From an uncultured Verrucomicrobiales bacterium (GTDB taxonomy: Bacteria > Verrucomicrobiota > Verrucomicrobiia > Verrucomicrobiales > DEV007), in contig CALAHF010000184.1 in the NCBI GenBank assembly GCA_937891465.1, forward strand, positions 1-52,690: a stretch of 52,690 nt of DNA, in the 5' to 3' direction. The position numbers were made by a program, and so were the translations under genes. Below are positions 35,158 to 44,620 of this stretch, piece by piece. Each line of letters starts with the position of its first letter. The first letter of the stretch is position 1. The notes beneath the pieces were generated by a model. That model saw nothing but the letters and a program-made list of their open reading frames with translations, was not told the origin of the DNA and did no database searches.

Positions 35158-36165
35158 TCAATCAGCGACCGGTTCGATGATGGGTTTAATGACGCCCAAG
35201 CCGAGGGGTTCGAGTTTCGCTTTCAATTTCTCAAACATTTTTTCATCTTCGTAGGTTCCGACGATCGCACCACCGGAGCCGGTGAATTTTGCCGTCGCAC
35301 CGACGGAGCGAGCGGTTTCAACCATGCGGATATTCCCTTCTCCGATCTTATAGAGGCTGCGGCGAAGATTGAAATTTTCGTCCAGCAGCGGTCCGATTTC
35401 CTGTCCGCGGCCTTGAACGAGTAGATTGCAGGTTTCCTGCGCAAGCTCTGCCCAGCGGTTCATTGCTTCGACAACTTCAGTTTCACCTCGATTGAAACGG
35501 CTTCGAATGTCGTTGTGAAAAACTTCGGTTCCTTCGGAAAGAAGGGTGTTAAAAGCCACGTAAAGGGGCGGCAGAGATTCGGGTTTCAACTGTTCGTATT
35601 TTCCAAAGCCTTGCTGATCCATGGCATCTTTGTCGAAATCCATGAACACGACGCCTTCATAGGCCTGAATGACACGATCCTGGAGGCCGGCGGGGATTTT
35701 GAGTTCATCATTTTCGACGGATAAAATCAAATTTGCCTGCACCGCACGAGGAATGGTGACTCCATAAAAAGCCATGAGCGCCTTCAGTGCAGCGGTGATA
35801 ATCGCGCTGGAGCCGGCCATGCCAACTCGGCTGGGGACATTCGATTTGTAGCGCAGCGTGAAAACCCGGTCTTCCAGATCGATTCCGTTTTCCACGCAGT
35901 GATCGTAAAAGCGCTTCACGGTGGCTTTCAGCAATCGGACGCCCCCGTAGTAGCCGAACAAGTCAACGTCTTCGCGAAGGGCAGCGAGGGTTTTAAAGGT
36001 GGAGTGGTCACGTCGTGCCGGCAAAATTTCGAGTTCGGGGGACTCCCACAGACAGATTTCCGCTTCGAAATTCCGAACGATGAATGAAATCGTCTTGCCG
36101 TTGTAACCATCAGAAGGATTTCCGATGAGTCCGGCGCGGGCGTAAGATTTTTTGCGAATAATCAT
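35158..36165 (-). CDS. GHMP-family sugar kinase resembling plant glucuronokinase
   Basis: 335 residues. GHMP kinase: ATP-binding motif PSRVGMAGSSAI (residues 111-122) and C-terminal KFTGSGGAIVG. The segments GLIGNPSDGYNGKTISF, EGYYGGVRLL-like DLFGYYGGVRLLKATVKRFY, AGLQDRVIQAYEG and VFMDFDKD follow, from memory, the pattern of plant glucuronokinase, which makes glucuronate 1-phosphate. Bacterial relatives are usually called only GHMP kinase. Substrate therefore inferred to be a uronic acid or similar hexose; moderate certainty. The start is ATG at 36165, and the downstream OB-fold gene follows. Confidence 0.82.
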   Translation of the reverse strand: MIIRKKSYARAGLIGNPSDGYNGKTISFIVRNFEAEICLWESPELEILPARRDHSTFKTLAALREDVDLFGYYGGVRLLKATVKRFYDHCVENGIDLEDRVFTLRYKSNVPSRVGMAGSSAIITAALKALMAFYGVTIPRAVQANLILSVENDELKIPAGLQDRVIQAYEGVVFMDFDKDAMDQQGFGKYEQLKPESLPPLYVAFNTLLSEGTEVFHNDIRSRFNRGETEVVEAMNRWAELAQETCNLLVQGRGQEIGPLLDENFNLRRSLYKIGEGNIRMVETARSVGATAKFTGSGGAIVGTYEDEKMFEKLKAKLEPLGLGVIKPIIEPVAD

Positions 36166-36201
36166 GAGCGTTTCGCGAAAGTTTTACCACAAATCTTGTC
36201 G

Positions 36202-37680
36202 TTACTCACCTCGCAAATCATAGCAAATCAGGCGAGCGGGAGTTTTGCTGACGAAATCTGTCTGATGTTGTGAAATGTAGAGCAGGCCTTTGCTGATCAC
36301 CGGAAGTGACCACGTCGATTGTGCGAAGAAGAGCTGCGTGCGGTCTATTTCTTCGTAGCCTTCTTCGGAAAATTTCAGAATCCCGAGCGTGCCGAGCTCG
36401 CCCAGCGCGTAATTTCTGCCATCCGCATGAAGCATGCATCCACGAAAATAACTGAGATTGTAATCGCGACCACCGGGGAGTTTTTCCTGCCACAGAGTTT
36501 CTTTGCGCCAGAGTTCGTCTCCGGTTTTTCCATTGTAGCCAACGAGCCACGCGTCCGGTTCGTTGCGGCCGCGAAACGCATAAATATTTCCGTCGAGGAC
36601 TTGTGGAGTCGTCCAGTGGCTACCTGCAAAAGGAGCTTTCCAGACCTCTTTCCATTTGAGATTTTCGGTGAGTTCTAAACAAACTCCGCCGATGACATAG
36701 GCTTCACTGATGTAAACGCGGTTTTCCCCGAGGGCGACGGGGTTAGAGCCGTTGACGCTTTCGAACTTCGGCGCGCGCCATGGAAACGAATCGAAAAGGG
36801 TGCCGGTTTTAGGATCGATGCAGAGCAAACCACCAGTCGGCGGATCGCTCTCGCCGCCAGCGAAAACGAGAAGCCGATCATCTCCACGCAGTTTTTTGAT
36901 GAGAGGCGATGCATAGCTGGCGCGCCATTCGTGCTGCGTTCCCCAGACCAGTTTGCCTGTATGTTGGTCAAAAGCGGCCACGGCGAGATTGCCTTTTCCG
37001 CCGAGGTTCAGGATGATTTTTCCATCATAAATAATCGGACAGCTGCCGTAGCCGAAGAAATAGGTGGGCAGCTCAAAGTCCGCAGTCAGGTCGCGCCGCC
37101 ACAGAACGGAGCCCGATGAAACGTCGTGGCAACTTAAAATCGCGGTGACGCCGATGGTGTAAACTTTCCCGCCATCGACCACGGCACTGGCTCGCGGGCC
37201 ATTGGAAAATCCGTAGCGGTCGCGGTATTCGATCGGATAACCCGTGCGCCAAAATTCCTTACCGGTGAGAGGATCGAGGCACTGCAGCGTTTCTTCATCA
37301 CCGATCCGATCGAACAGAAAGAGCCTGTCGTTGACGATAATGGCGGAGGTGTATCCTGTTCCTTTTCGCATCTCCCAAACCGGTTTCAGACCGCCCTCGG
37401 GGAATTTTGCCAGAAGGTGGGTTTCAGGTGATTTTCCATCGTCCGATGGACCTAAAAAGCGGGGGAATTCCGCAGTGACCGCGCCTTTCGCAAGCGGTTT
37501 GGGAGCCGCGTGATATGTCAATTCGGCGAAGTCCTTGGCTCCATCAAAAACTCCAGGTTTTGGTTCGGAAAACTTGGGCGGATTCGGATCTACGAAAATT
37601 TTGGGAGCCACTTCCTGGCCGGTGGCGCTGGAAATGGCAATTGCGAAGCTGGCTGAAAAAATAGCGAATCGGGATTTCAT
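36202..37680 (-). CDS. Exported PQQ-like beta-propeller protein
   Basis: 492 residues with a signal peptide (MKSRFAIFSASFAIAISSAT). The body contains repeated propeller blades of the PQQ/BamB type: LQCLDPLTGKEFWRTG, LSCHDVSSGSVLWRRD, AFDQHTGKLVWGTQ and GYNGKTGDELWRKE. It lacks the full set of methanol-dehydrogenase active-site features, so it is more likely a structural or binding protein than a quinoprotein enzyme. This class is abundant in PVC genomes. A 45-bp palindrome lies upstream of its start. Confidence 0.88.
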   Translation of the reverse strand: MKSRFAIFSASFAIAISSATGQEVAPKIFVDPNPPKFSEPKPGVFDGAKDFAELTYHAAPKPLAKGAVTAEFPRFLGPSDDGKSPETHLLAKFPEGGLKPVWEMRKGTGYTSAIIVNDRLFLFDRIGDEETLQCLDPLTGKEFWRTGYPIEYRDRYGFSNGPRASAVVDGGKVYTIGVTAILSCHDVSSGSVLWRRDLTADFELPTYFFGYGSCPIIYDGKIILNLGGKGNLAVAAFDQHTGKLVWGTQHEWRASYASPLIKKLRGDDRLLVFAGGESDPPTGGLLCIDPKTGTLFDSFPWRAPKFESVNGSNPVALGENRVYISEAYVIGGVCLELTENLKWKEVWKAPFAGSHWTTPQVLDGNIYAFRGRNEPDAWLVGYNGKTGDELWRKETLWQEKLPGGRDYNLSYFRGCMLHADGRNYALGELGTLGILKFSEEGYEEIDRTQLFFAQSTWSLPVISKGLLYISQHQTDFVSKTPARLICYDLRGE

Positions 37681-37765
37681 TCGTCACCAAAGTAGCACAG
37701 CGAAAAATGAATCCATAGTCGGGTTTAGGGTAAAACGCGGTCTGAAGTTCACCGTTTCATTTTCA

Positions 37766-37810
37766 ACGATCCAATAGGGTATGTTCGATGAACCAATCCT
37801 GTTGGTTCGT
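37766..37810. repeat. 45-bp interspersed palindrome, copy 8
   Basis: Left arm ACGATCCAATAGGGT, centre ATGTTCGATGAACCA, right arm ATCCTGTTGGTTCGT. In RNA the arms pair along nearly their full length if G-U pairs are allowed. It lies between two minus-strand genes. Confidence 0.92.
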
Positions 37811-37822
37811 AGATTTCGTAAC

Positions 37823-40800
37823 TTACTCGAGCCACCCGTCAGTGACGACACGCGTGATTACGAGGTGGTTGACCCCGTGAGGAAAAGACTGGTTTTCCAG
37901 TTCGACGGTAACGGCCAGTGGCGATGAATTCAGCGGCACGAGCTCATTCAATTTGGTGCCGATTGGTGAGGTCTTTGCAACAAAGGCCACTTCTTCGAGA
38001 TCTTTACTGCCATAAGGCGGTGCGAGTCGGAACACGTAGTAATCCTTCAGATTTGTAAAAGCCTCGGCGTCAGTCCCGTAATAAGTCGAAAGGTGCTCGA
38101 TGATGAGTTTGAACTTTTGCTTTCCGGCAATTTCACCGTTGTTGAATTTTACAAACAACTGATCGCGGAATTCGGCGTAAATGCCCCAGTCCACCTTCAA
38201 CAGATCTTTTTCCTGCCGAACTACGATCGGAAACTCGACAGCATCTTCGCTGGTAGTCACGTTGTATATCCAAAACGGACCGCCGTAATCAGGATCGGAC
38301 TCCATCTGTTCAAATTTCAGCGCCGTTCTGCCGAGCGGCTGATATGGCCAGTTCGTGTAATACCGCGCCATGGCGCCTTTTATTTCGTTGGAGCGATAGG
38401 TGTAAGGGATCAAGCTTTCCCAAGTTGGTGCTTCCAGAAATGTTTCGACCAGTTGTCGGGATTTCCCCAGCTTGCTGCCACCTGAACTCGATGGCGGCGT
38501 AAACGTGTTTGGCGCAGGAGCGGGTGGTCCGGCTACGGCACTCGCGGGAGGTTGTCTGAATTCACCAGTTGGACCGCCAGCTGAAAACGGTCGGGGTTGA
38601 ATTTCGGTCGTTTCGTCTGAAGTGGCAGCAACCGTATTAGGATTCGGGATAGTGGGAATGGCGTTTCCAGCGGCTTCGACAACTTCGTTCAAGGTTTCTG
38701 CCGCTGCCGGTGCAAGCGCATTCATCGCTTTGGTTATTTCTGCCGCCGATGGATTCGTTTCGATGGCTTTGTTCGCGGCCTCAATAGTTTCTCTGATTGT
38801 ATCGGGCACATTATCATCGGAGTTCACAATCGTAGCTGGAGTCTCAGGGGGGCTTCCCAAAATCACTGTATCGGAGCTTTCCGGCGCAGGCGAGGCCGCC
38901 GCTGAGACTGCGGAAGACCCTGTGCCGTCAGAAATCTTAAGCGAATTGAAGTTTTTGCCCGGGATTGCTGGCTGGGCAGTATCCGGAGAAGGCGTTGTAG
39001 CCGATCCAGTCACGATTCCGGTAGTTGTTGCTGTTGCTGAATCCGGATTCGGTGCTGATCCAGTGTCTGAGGGAACGCCAGTTGTGGCAATTTCATTTAC
39101 GGGATCCGTTGGAATTGGTATTGCCTCTTTTTCAGGAGGGCGCTCAACAGCTGGTTTATCGGTATCAACTGCAGGTGGCGAATTCGTTCCCTGAGCTTTG
39201 GTGGCTTTATCATCTAGATCAAAGACTCCAAACGCCTTTCCAACGAGAATGATAGCCACGCCGGCAAGAACGACAACTGTGCCGATGATTCCCGCATGAA
39301 ACATTCCGAACTTTCGTTTTCCTTCGTTTTCCTTCGTTATCTGTCTCAGGTGCACCAAACCTGTCTCAGGTGCACCAAACAAATCGTCAAAGGCGTTGTC
39401 GGTTTCGGGTGAAGCGAGTTCAGCTTTAGTGGAATCCTCAAAAATCACGTTCCCAAGACCGCGGTCTTCTTGAACTGGCTGGCGGCGTTGCGGGAAAAGT
39501 TTGCGCACGGTGTTCGGCTGTACTTGTGGCGGCTGCTCCATCGCAGGAGAGGGGGCCTGTCGGGGAGCTTGCTCGGGCGCAATGGCTTCAGTAAGTTGCT
39601 CTTGCAATGACTGAGTTGATGAGCCGGAATCCACTTGCTGAGGTTGCGGAACTTCGTCGCGCATTGCTGGAAGCACCGATGGCTCAACTGATTGAGCTTG
39701 AACCGGCGCTGGTGCTAGCTGCTGAACTGGCGCCGCCTGTACTTTCCGTCGCATCGCTGGAACCGCCGTGGGATCAGGGGCTGCCGGCGGTGCTTGGTTT
39801 TCAGAAATCTCCTGATGTTCTGTAGCTTTAGGCTCCGGACCTTTAGTTGGCATTAATATTGGCTCGACCGCTGGCTCGACCGCTGGCTCGACCGCTGGCG
39901 CGGAGGTGGACTGGGTTACGCCAGCCTGGCCATTGTTTAACTGCGGTAAATTGATTTTCGTTGGACCCGTTGGCTTTTTAGTCACGGGTTTTGGGGCAAC
40001 TGGCGTAGGCCCCGTCTCGGCTTTTGTTGCCAACGATACATCGAGCCGTGGGAGCGCTGATGTCGCAGGAGATTGCGATGGAATTGAAGGCTGAGGGCTT
40101 GCTTGAGGCGCCGCTGGTGAAGGAGACGCCTGTTGCTCCATGAAACTTGTCTTCGTCACCGGCGAAATCGGACGGGTTTCCGTTGATTCGATTGCGGCTG
40201 AACGAGCTGCTGCTGTTTTGGCAGCGTTTCGAGCATCGCGCTGAATCCGCGGAGGTGAAACTACTGGAGCTGTTGCTGGATGAATTGCGGCCGGTTTTTG
40301 AACCGTAGTTTCAACTGAAATTTGAGCTGGTTTTGGGGTGACTGCTGGAATCGAAGCAGGACTTACTTGCGCTGCTGGAAGTGCTGTCACAGTGACGCGG
40401 GGCTCCTCAGCAGATGGCTCTGGTTTCGGCGCAGGTTCAGGAACTTCAACAGGAACGGTGGGTTCCTCTTTCGGAGCTGGGGCCGGAGTTTCGAAAGAAT
40501 TCGCTACAATCGGCAGGGGCGCCAACTTTTCAGTTTTTTCCTGAAGCGGAGCCGAAACGGCAACCGGTTGAGGCGCGGTTGCCACCTCTGGTTGCGGTTG
40601 TGGAGCAGGCTCTGGCTGTGGATTTATTTCGTTAAAAGAATCCATTGCCGGATCCAATTCATCGTCCGTGATCGCCGATTGAAATGATTGCGGGAAAGCG
40701 GCTTTTTCTGCTGGAGCCGGCTTTGGTGTGGGGGCTGCAGGCGGGTTTAAATCCTCAATTTCGACGCGAGGTGGCTTTTCCCGTGTGGCGACATCCGGAG

Positions 40801-41110
40801 GCGGCGCTGCAACTGCCGTATTTACAGTCGATGTGTTCGTGCTGCCGTGACTAACGCTAATTCGCGGAGTTACCGGAAGGGGGCTCACCTTTGTCTCCGG
40901 GATTTCCTGCGCTGGAGGCTCAGGTTGAGATTGAATCGGTGGCCGCGGTGTTTTCACCTGTGGCTGTGGTTTTGGGCGCGGTGCAACAATCGTTCCACCA
41001 CATTTAGGACACGGTCCACTCACCCCTGCTAACTGCATCGGAACCTTTAAGGTCGCCGTGCATTTTGGGCATGAAAACGTGATTTTATTCTTTTCCGTTT
41101 GAACCTGCAT
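37823..41110 (-). CDS. Zinc-ribbon, proline-rich single-pass membrane protein
   Basis: 1095 residues. The N-terminus is a zinc ribbon (FSCPKCTATLKVPMQLAG then GPCPKCGG). About 580 residues rich in Pro, Ala, Glu and Thr follow. A membrane helix (GIIGTVVVLAGVAIILVG) lies near residue 620, then a second low-complexity stretch, and a folded domain of about 200 residues at the C-terminus (ARYYTNWPYQPLGRTALKF, DLLKVDWGIYAEFRDQLF). The layout suggests a cytoplasmic ribbon and an extracytoplasmic C-terminal domain. The function is unknown; zinc-ribbon/Pro-rich proteins are common in PVC genomes. Three internal repeat features are listed separately. Confidence 0.85.
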   Translation of the reverse strand: MQVQTEKNKITFSCPKCTATLKVPMQLAGVSGPCPKCGGTIVAPRPKPQPQVKTPRPPIQSQPEPPAQEIPETKVSPLPVTPRISVSHGSTNTSTVNTAVAAPPPDVATREKPPRVEIEDLNPPAAPTPKPAPAEKAAFPQSFQSAITDDELDPAMDSFNEINPQPEPAPQPQPEVATAPQPVAVSAPLQEKTEKLAPLPIVANSFETPAPAPKEEPTVPVEVPEPAPKPEPSAEEPRVTVTALPAAQVSPASIPAVTPKPAQISVETTVQKPAAIHPATAPVVSPPRIQRDARNAAKTAAARSAAIESTETRPISPVTKTSFMEQQASPSPAAPQASPQPSIPSQSPATSALPRLDVSLATKAETGPTPVAPKPVTKKPTGPTKINLPQLNNGQAGVTQSTSAPAVEPAVEPAVEPILMPTKGPEPKATEHQEISENQAPPAAPDPTAVPAMRRKVQAAPVQQLAPAPVQAQSVEPSVLPAMRDEVPQPQQVDSGSSTQSLQEQLTEAIAPEQAPRQAPSPAMEQPPQVQPNTVRKLFPQRRQPVQEDRGLGNVIFEDSTKAELASPETDNAFDDLFGAPETGLVHLRQITKENEGKRKFGMFHAGIIGTVVVLAGVAIILVGKAFGVFDLDDKATKAQGTNSPPAVDTDKPAVERPPEKEAIPIPTDPVNEIATTGVPSDTGSAPNPDSATATTTGIVTGSATTPSPDTAQPAIPGKNFNSLKISDGTGSSAVSAAASPAPESSDTVILGSPPETPATIVNSDDNVPDTIRETIEAANKAIETNPSAAEITKAMNALAPAAAETLNEVVEAAGNAIPTIPNPNTVAATSDETTEIQPRPFSAGGPTGEFRQPPASAVAGPPAPAPNTFTPPSSSGGSKLGKSRQLVETFLEAPTWESLIPYTYRSNEIKGAMARYYTNWPYQPLGRTALKFEQMESDPDYGGPFWIYNVTTSEDAVEFPIVVRQEKDLLKVDWGIYAEFRDQLFVKFNNGEIAGKQKFKLIIEHLSTYYGTDAEAFTNLKDYYVFRLAPPYGSKDLEEVAFVAKTSPIGTKLNELVPLNSSPLAVTVELENQSFPHGVNHLVITRVVTDGWLE
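39313..39332 (-). repeat. 10-bp tandem duplication in the membrane-protein gene
   Basis: TTCGTTTTCC occurs twice in a row (39313-39322 and 39323-39332). Alone it would shift the reading frame by +1. Confidence 0.9.
39341..39380 (-). repeat. 20-bp perfect tandem duplication in the membrane-protein gene
   Basis: CTGTCTCAGGTGCACCAAAC occurs twice (39341-39360 and 39361-39380). Alone it would shift the frame by +2; with the 10-bp duplication 8 bases away the total is 30 and the frame is kept. Confidence 0.95.
39861..39896 (-). repeat. 12-bp x 3 in-frame repeat coding AVEP
   Basis: GGCTCGACCGCT occurs three times in a row and encodes AVEP repeats in the proline-rich region. Confidence 0.9.
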
Positions 41111-41376
41111 CGATCTTTTATCTCTATATTCAATCTCAAACCTACAAATCCGCCTCCGCCTTTATTAAAAAGGGGAACGGTTTTCTAGCTGTTTCAACTG
41201 TTGAGCGGTCCGGTAAATTTTCGATGTCCACGAAAATTCACCGCCCGAATCTTAACATTGATTGCCAAAAATGCAAGAAAAGGCGAATTGCATCGCAAAT
41301 ATGATAATTATTGCATTTTTAAATTGTACGCAAATGAGCCCTTTATGTTCGGATTAACTGTTGTACCTCATTGATT

Positions 41377-42186
41377 ATGAAAATATTTAGACTGATTTTC
41401 CCGACTGCGATTTTCGCCATTATTTTTGTTATCTCCATTACGGCTCAGGACGAGAAAAATTCGCCCAAAAAAGAAAAATCGAAGAAATCTGGAGAAAAAC
41501 CGCTTCGAGCTCTCTTAATCACAGGCGGTTGCTGTCACGATTACGACATGCAGAAGAAGCTGATCACTGCGGGAATCAGCGAGCGCGCTGGGAGAAAAAT
41601 CGAGTGGAGCGTCGTTTATGAGCAGTTTTCGGGTAAAGATCACAAAATAGGGATCTACTCGCGAAAAGACTGGGCCAAAGACTTCGACGTCGTCGTCCAT
41701 AACGAATGTTATGGTGGCGTCACGGACAATGAATTCGTGAACTCGCTGGTGAAAGGCCATACCGATCACGGCGTCGGGGTGGTGATGATTCATTGCTCCA
41801 TGCACAGCTATCGCGCGGCGGAAACAGACGAGTATCGGAAGCTGATTGGGATCAGCAGCTACAATCATGGAAAGAAAAGTCCCATCAAGGTGACGAAACT
41901 CGCCGTGAAGCACCCCGTTACAGATCCGCTTCCGGCTGATTGGACCACGGTGAATGGCGAATTGTATAATTCAGCAAAAGTGTGGGACACCGCAACTCCG
42001 CTTGCCGAGGGAACGATCCCAACCACTGAGGGTCCGCAAGTGTGCATTTGGGTCAACGAATACAAAGGTTGCAAAACATTCGGCACCACGATCGGTCATC
42101 ACAACGAAACCATGCTGGATCCTATTTACATGGATTTACTGACTCGCGGCTTTTTGTGGAGCGCCGGTAAATTAAAGTCTGAATAA
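41377..42186 (+). CDS. Exported ThuA-domain protein
   Basis: 269 residues from the ATG at 41377 (a TTG at 41371 is the alternative). A signal peptide (MKIFRLIFPTAIFAIIFVIS) is followed by a Lys-rich linker. The ThuA-like, glutamine-amidotransferase-fold domain shows LLITGGCCHDYDMQKKLI, FDVVVHNECYGG, GVVMIHCSMHSYR and TFGTTIGHHNETM. ThuA domains occur in carbohydrate-utilisation loci, and in PVC genomes often near dehydrogenase/haem proteins; catalytic activity is not established. The region 41111-41376 upstream is AT-rich, and I see no clear promoter in it. Confidence 0.88.
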   Translation: MKIFRLIFPTAIFAIIFVISITAQDEKNSPKKEKSKKSGEKPLRALLITGGCCHDYDMQKKLITAGISERAGRKIEWSVVYEQFSGKDHKIGIYSRKDWAKDFDVVVHNECYGGVTDNEFVNSLVKGHTDHGVGVVMIHCSMHSYRAAETDEYRKLIGISSYNHGKKSPIKVTKLAVKHPVTDPLPADWTTVNGELYNSAKVWDTATPLAEGTIPTTEGPQVCIWVNEYKGCKTFGTTIGHHNETMLDPIYMDLLTRGFLWSAGKLKSE

Positions 42187-42199
42187 GGGCAGGGAATTT

Positions 42200-42244
42200 G
42201 CGATCGAACAGGATTACTTCAATGATCCAAGCCTATTGACTCGT
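42200..42244. repeat. 45-bp interspersed palindrome, copy 9
   Basis: Left arm GCGATCGAACAGGAT, centre TACTTCAATGATCCA, right arm AGCCTATTGACTCGT. A diverged copy, in the gap between two convergent genes. Confidence 0.8.
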
Positions 42245-42255
42245 GAAATTCCAAA

Positions 42256-44433
42256 TTAGCGACCGTTGCGGAATCGCCTGAAAATACTTCCGATACCGCC
42301 TTTTTTCTTCGGTTTTTCTTCAACTTCATCTTCAGTAGTTTCTTCATCTTTGTTGAAAATGGGGAGACCGTCGGCGTCGAATTCAACCGCCGAGCGGTTG
42401 CCTGCTTCCTGGGCGACGAGTGGTCCGTCTGCGTTCCGGAAAATCGGCGCGCGTAATGGTGTTGCGCGAACTGGTTCGGTGCTGGTCATGTAATCTTGAA
42501 CTTGGCCGGATTCTTCTCGCAATTTCTGAAGATTTTCTTTTGTCAGGTATTCTTTGAAAAAGTCACCGATGACGGGGGCGGCTTTACTTCCGCCGCCGAC
42601 TTTCTCTCCCGGGTCACCTTCGTAAACGACTGCAAATGAGTAAACCGGAGCGTCTGCCGGCATGAATCCAGCAAACCAAGCGAGGTTTTGTTTGTTGTCC
42701 CCAAGGCCCCGCCATTGGCCGGTTCCGGTTTTGCCGGCAATTGTCACGTTAGGGTGAGCTGCGTTTTTTCCGGTGCCTCGCCAATGATTCACGACGTTTT
42801 TCATGCCCTGGGTCACGGTATCGAGAGCTTGGGGTTCGATGTTCAGGCTGTTGAGTGTTTCGACAGGAAACGACTTGGCGACGTTGTGATTGATGTCCTG
42901 AATTTGTCGAACGAGACGCGGTTTTAAGACCGATTGGCGATTTGCGATTGCTGCCATCATTCGGGCAACTTGCAAAGGAGTCGCTTCGACCTGTCCCTGC
43001 CCGATCGCAATATTCGCTTCGTCACCGGATGAAAGTAGGTGGCCGCGTTCTTTATACGACCACCGGTTGGTGGGAATAAATCCGTCGGACTCTGAATTCA
43101 GGGGGATTCCGGTTTTTACACCCATGCCGAGGCGAAAAGCCATGGATGTCATTGAATCAGCTCCAGTTTCGACGCCGACTTCGTAAAACCAGGTGTTGCA
43201 TGAGCGCATCAATGCACCCACGACGTTCATTTGGCCTTCGCTTTCTTTTGCCCAGTTGTGCATCACGGTATCGCCAATAGTCCACGAAGTTGGGCAATCA
43301 TATAGCGACTGCGCAGAGACAACGCGATTTTCAAGCGCCGCGAGCGCCACGAGGACCTTGAAGGTTGACGCTGGCGGGTATTTCGCCTGAAATGCACGGG
43401 GAATAGTTGGCAAATCAGGATTGGCCAGCAGTGCTGCGTATTTTTCCGTAGAAATTGTCGGGATGAAGTCGTTCGGATTGAATTGCGGGAAACTGGCCAT
43501 CGTCACGATGTCGCCGTTCCGAACATCCATAATTACGATGGCACCTCGCTTCATTTTCTCAGCGAGTTGCTCTTCAGCAATACGCTGCATGTCGATATCG
43601 ATCGTGGTAATGACATTGAAGCCCGGCTTCGGTGGAGAAAGCGTTTCTTCTTTAATTTTGGTGCCGTCTTCTGCGAAAAGAACATTGATTTGGCCGGGGA
43701 CGCCGGTCAGAAAGTCATCAAAATGCTGTTCAAGACCCGCAATTCCTTTTCCGTCCCGCCAGAGAGGTTCGTAGGGTTCGATAGGTCCCAGTTTGCGCGG
43801 TGGGCGCTCGCCAACGTAGCCGATCACATGTGAGAGCATTTTCTGCTGCGGATAATGCCGAAGGTAAACGGGATGCAAAATCAACCCGTTGACGCGCAGA
43901 CGTTGCATGTCTTGGACCTGTTCTCCGGTGAGCGGCTCGGAAAAGGTGAGCGGCAGCCAGCGACGGTTTTTGTAGTGCGCCAGGACGGTTTTACCATCAA
44001 GATCCCATTCTTGACCGAGTAATTTATTTACTTTGATGATGATCTCGCCGGTGAATTTAAGAATCGTCTGATCATCCGCATCGGGAAGATAGGGGAAATT
44101 CAGGGCAGCGTAATAGGCGACTTTATTCTGGGCCAAAGGGTAGCCATTCCGGTCCAAAATTTGTCCACGCGGTGCAGGAACACTAAAATTGAATGTGCGT
44201 GCTTCCGTTCGGACAATCGCTGAAGAACCCAATTGCTTCGTTGTGCGCGGGGGTTGCGGGGATTCATCCTTTTTCGCAGCCGGGCTTTCGTTGTGAATTT
44301 CCTTTGGTGGAACTTCGATTTCCTGGGGAGGAACGGCAGGTTTTTCCACCGCACCTGTCTCGACTTGTGCGCGAAGTGAAGAAAGCGTGCTTCCAAGGAA
44401 AAGAGCAGCCAGAGCCGTAGTGAAAATTTTCAT
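42256..44433 (-). CDS. mrdA: Penicillin-binding protein 2 (peptidoglycan D,D-transpeptidase)
   Basis: 725 residues from the ATG at 44433. Class-B PBP that cross-links peptidoglycan during elongation. The dimerisation domain starts at PAPRGQILDRNGYPLAQN. The transpeptidase domain has the nucleophile motif STFK (Ser about 356), SCN in MRSCNTWFYEVG, and KTGTG. Before the PBP dimer domain lies an 80-residue Pro/Glu/Lys-rich linker. The N-terminal hydrophobic segment (IFTTALAALFLGSTLSSLRA) looks like a cleavable signal rather than a long anchor. The C-terminal tail is basic (IFRRFRNGR). rodA and mreC/D are not adjacent. Confidence 0.92.
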   Translation of the reverse strand: MKIFTTALAALFLGSTLSSLRAQVETGAVEKPAVPPQEIEVPPKEIHNESPAAKKDESPQPPRTTKQLGSSAIVRTEARTFNFSVPAPRGQILDRNGYPLAQNKVAYYAALNFPYLPDADDQTILKFTGEIIIKVNKLLGQEWDLDGKTVLAHYKNRRWLPLTFSEPLTGEQVQDMQRLRVNGLILHPVYLRHYPQQKMLSHVIGYVGERPPRKLGPIEPYEPLWRDGKGIAGLEQHFDDFLTGVPGQINVLFAEDGTKIKEETLSPPKPGFNVITTIDIDMQRIAEEQLAEKMKRGAIVIMDVRNGDIVTMASFPQFNPNDFIPTISTEKYAALLANPDLPTIPRAFQAKYPPASTFKVLVALAALENRVVSAQSLYDCPTSWTIGDTVMHNWAKESEGQMNVVGALMRSCNTWFYEVGVETGADSMTSMAFRLGMGVKTGIPLNSESDGFIPTNRWSYKERGHLLSSGDEANIAIGQGQVEATPLQVARMMAAIANRQSVLKPRLVRQIQDINHNVAKSFPVETLNSLNIEPQALDTVTQGMKNVVNHWRGTGKNAAHPNVTIAGKTGTGQWRGLGDNKQNLAWFAGFMPADAPVYSFAVVYEGDPGEKVGGGSKAAPVIGDFFKEYLTKENLQKLREESGQVQDYMTSTEPVRATPLRAPIFRNADGPLVAQEAGNRSAVEFDADGLPIFNKDEETTEDEVEEKPKKKGGIGSIFRRFRNGR

Positions 44434-44620
44434 GCGTGACACGTCGAATAATACCACGGGAAATACGCTGCGCGAGGCCAGATTCTTTCAAGAAAATACG
44501 CTATCGGCATTTTTCATCAGCCATTTATTTATTCTAAATGACGCATTTCCGATTTCAAGCAGGCACGAAAAAGCTGGAACTTCAGTCCGCGCCTCATTTC
44601 GTTCTACCGCTAATCAGGCC

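Noticed and set aside
38622-39194. 190-residue hydrophobic-looking frame opposite the proline-rich membrane protein
   Set aside because: It is an antisense translation of Ala/Pro/Glu-rich codons and gives low-complexity Val/Ala sequence without a start context.
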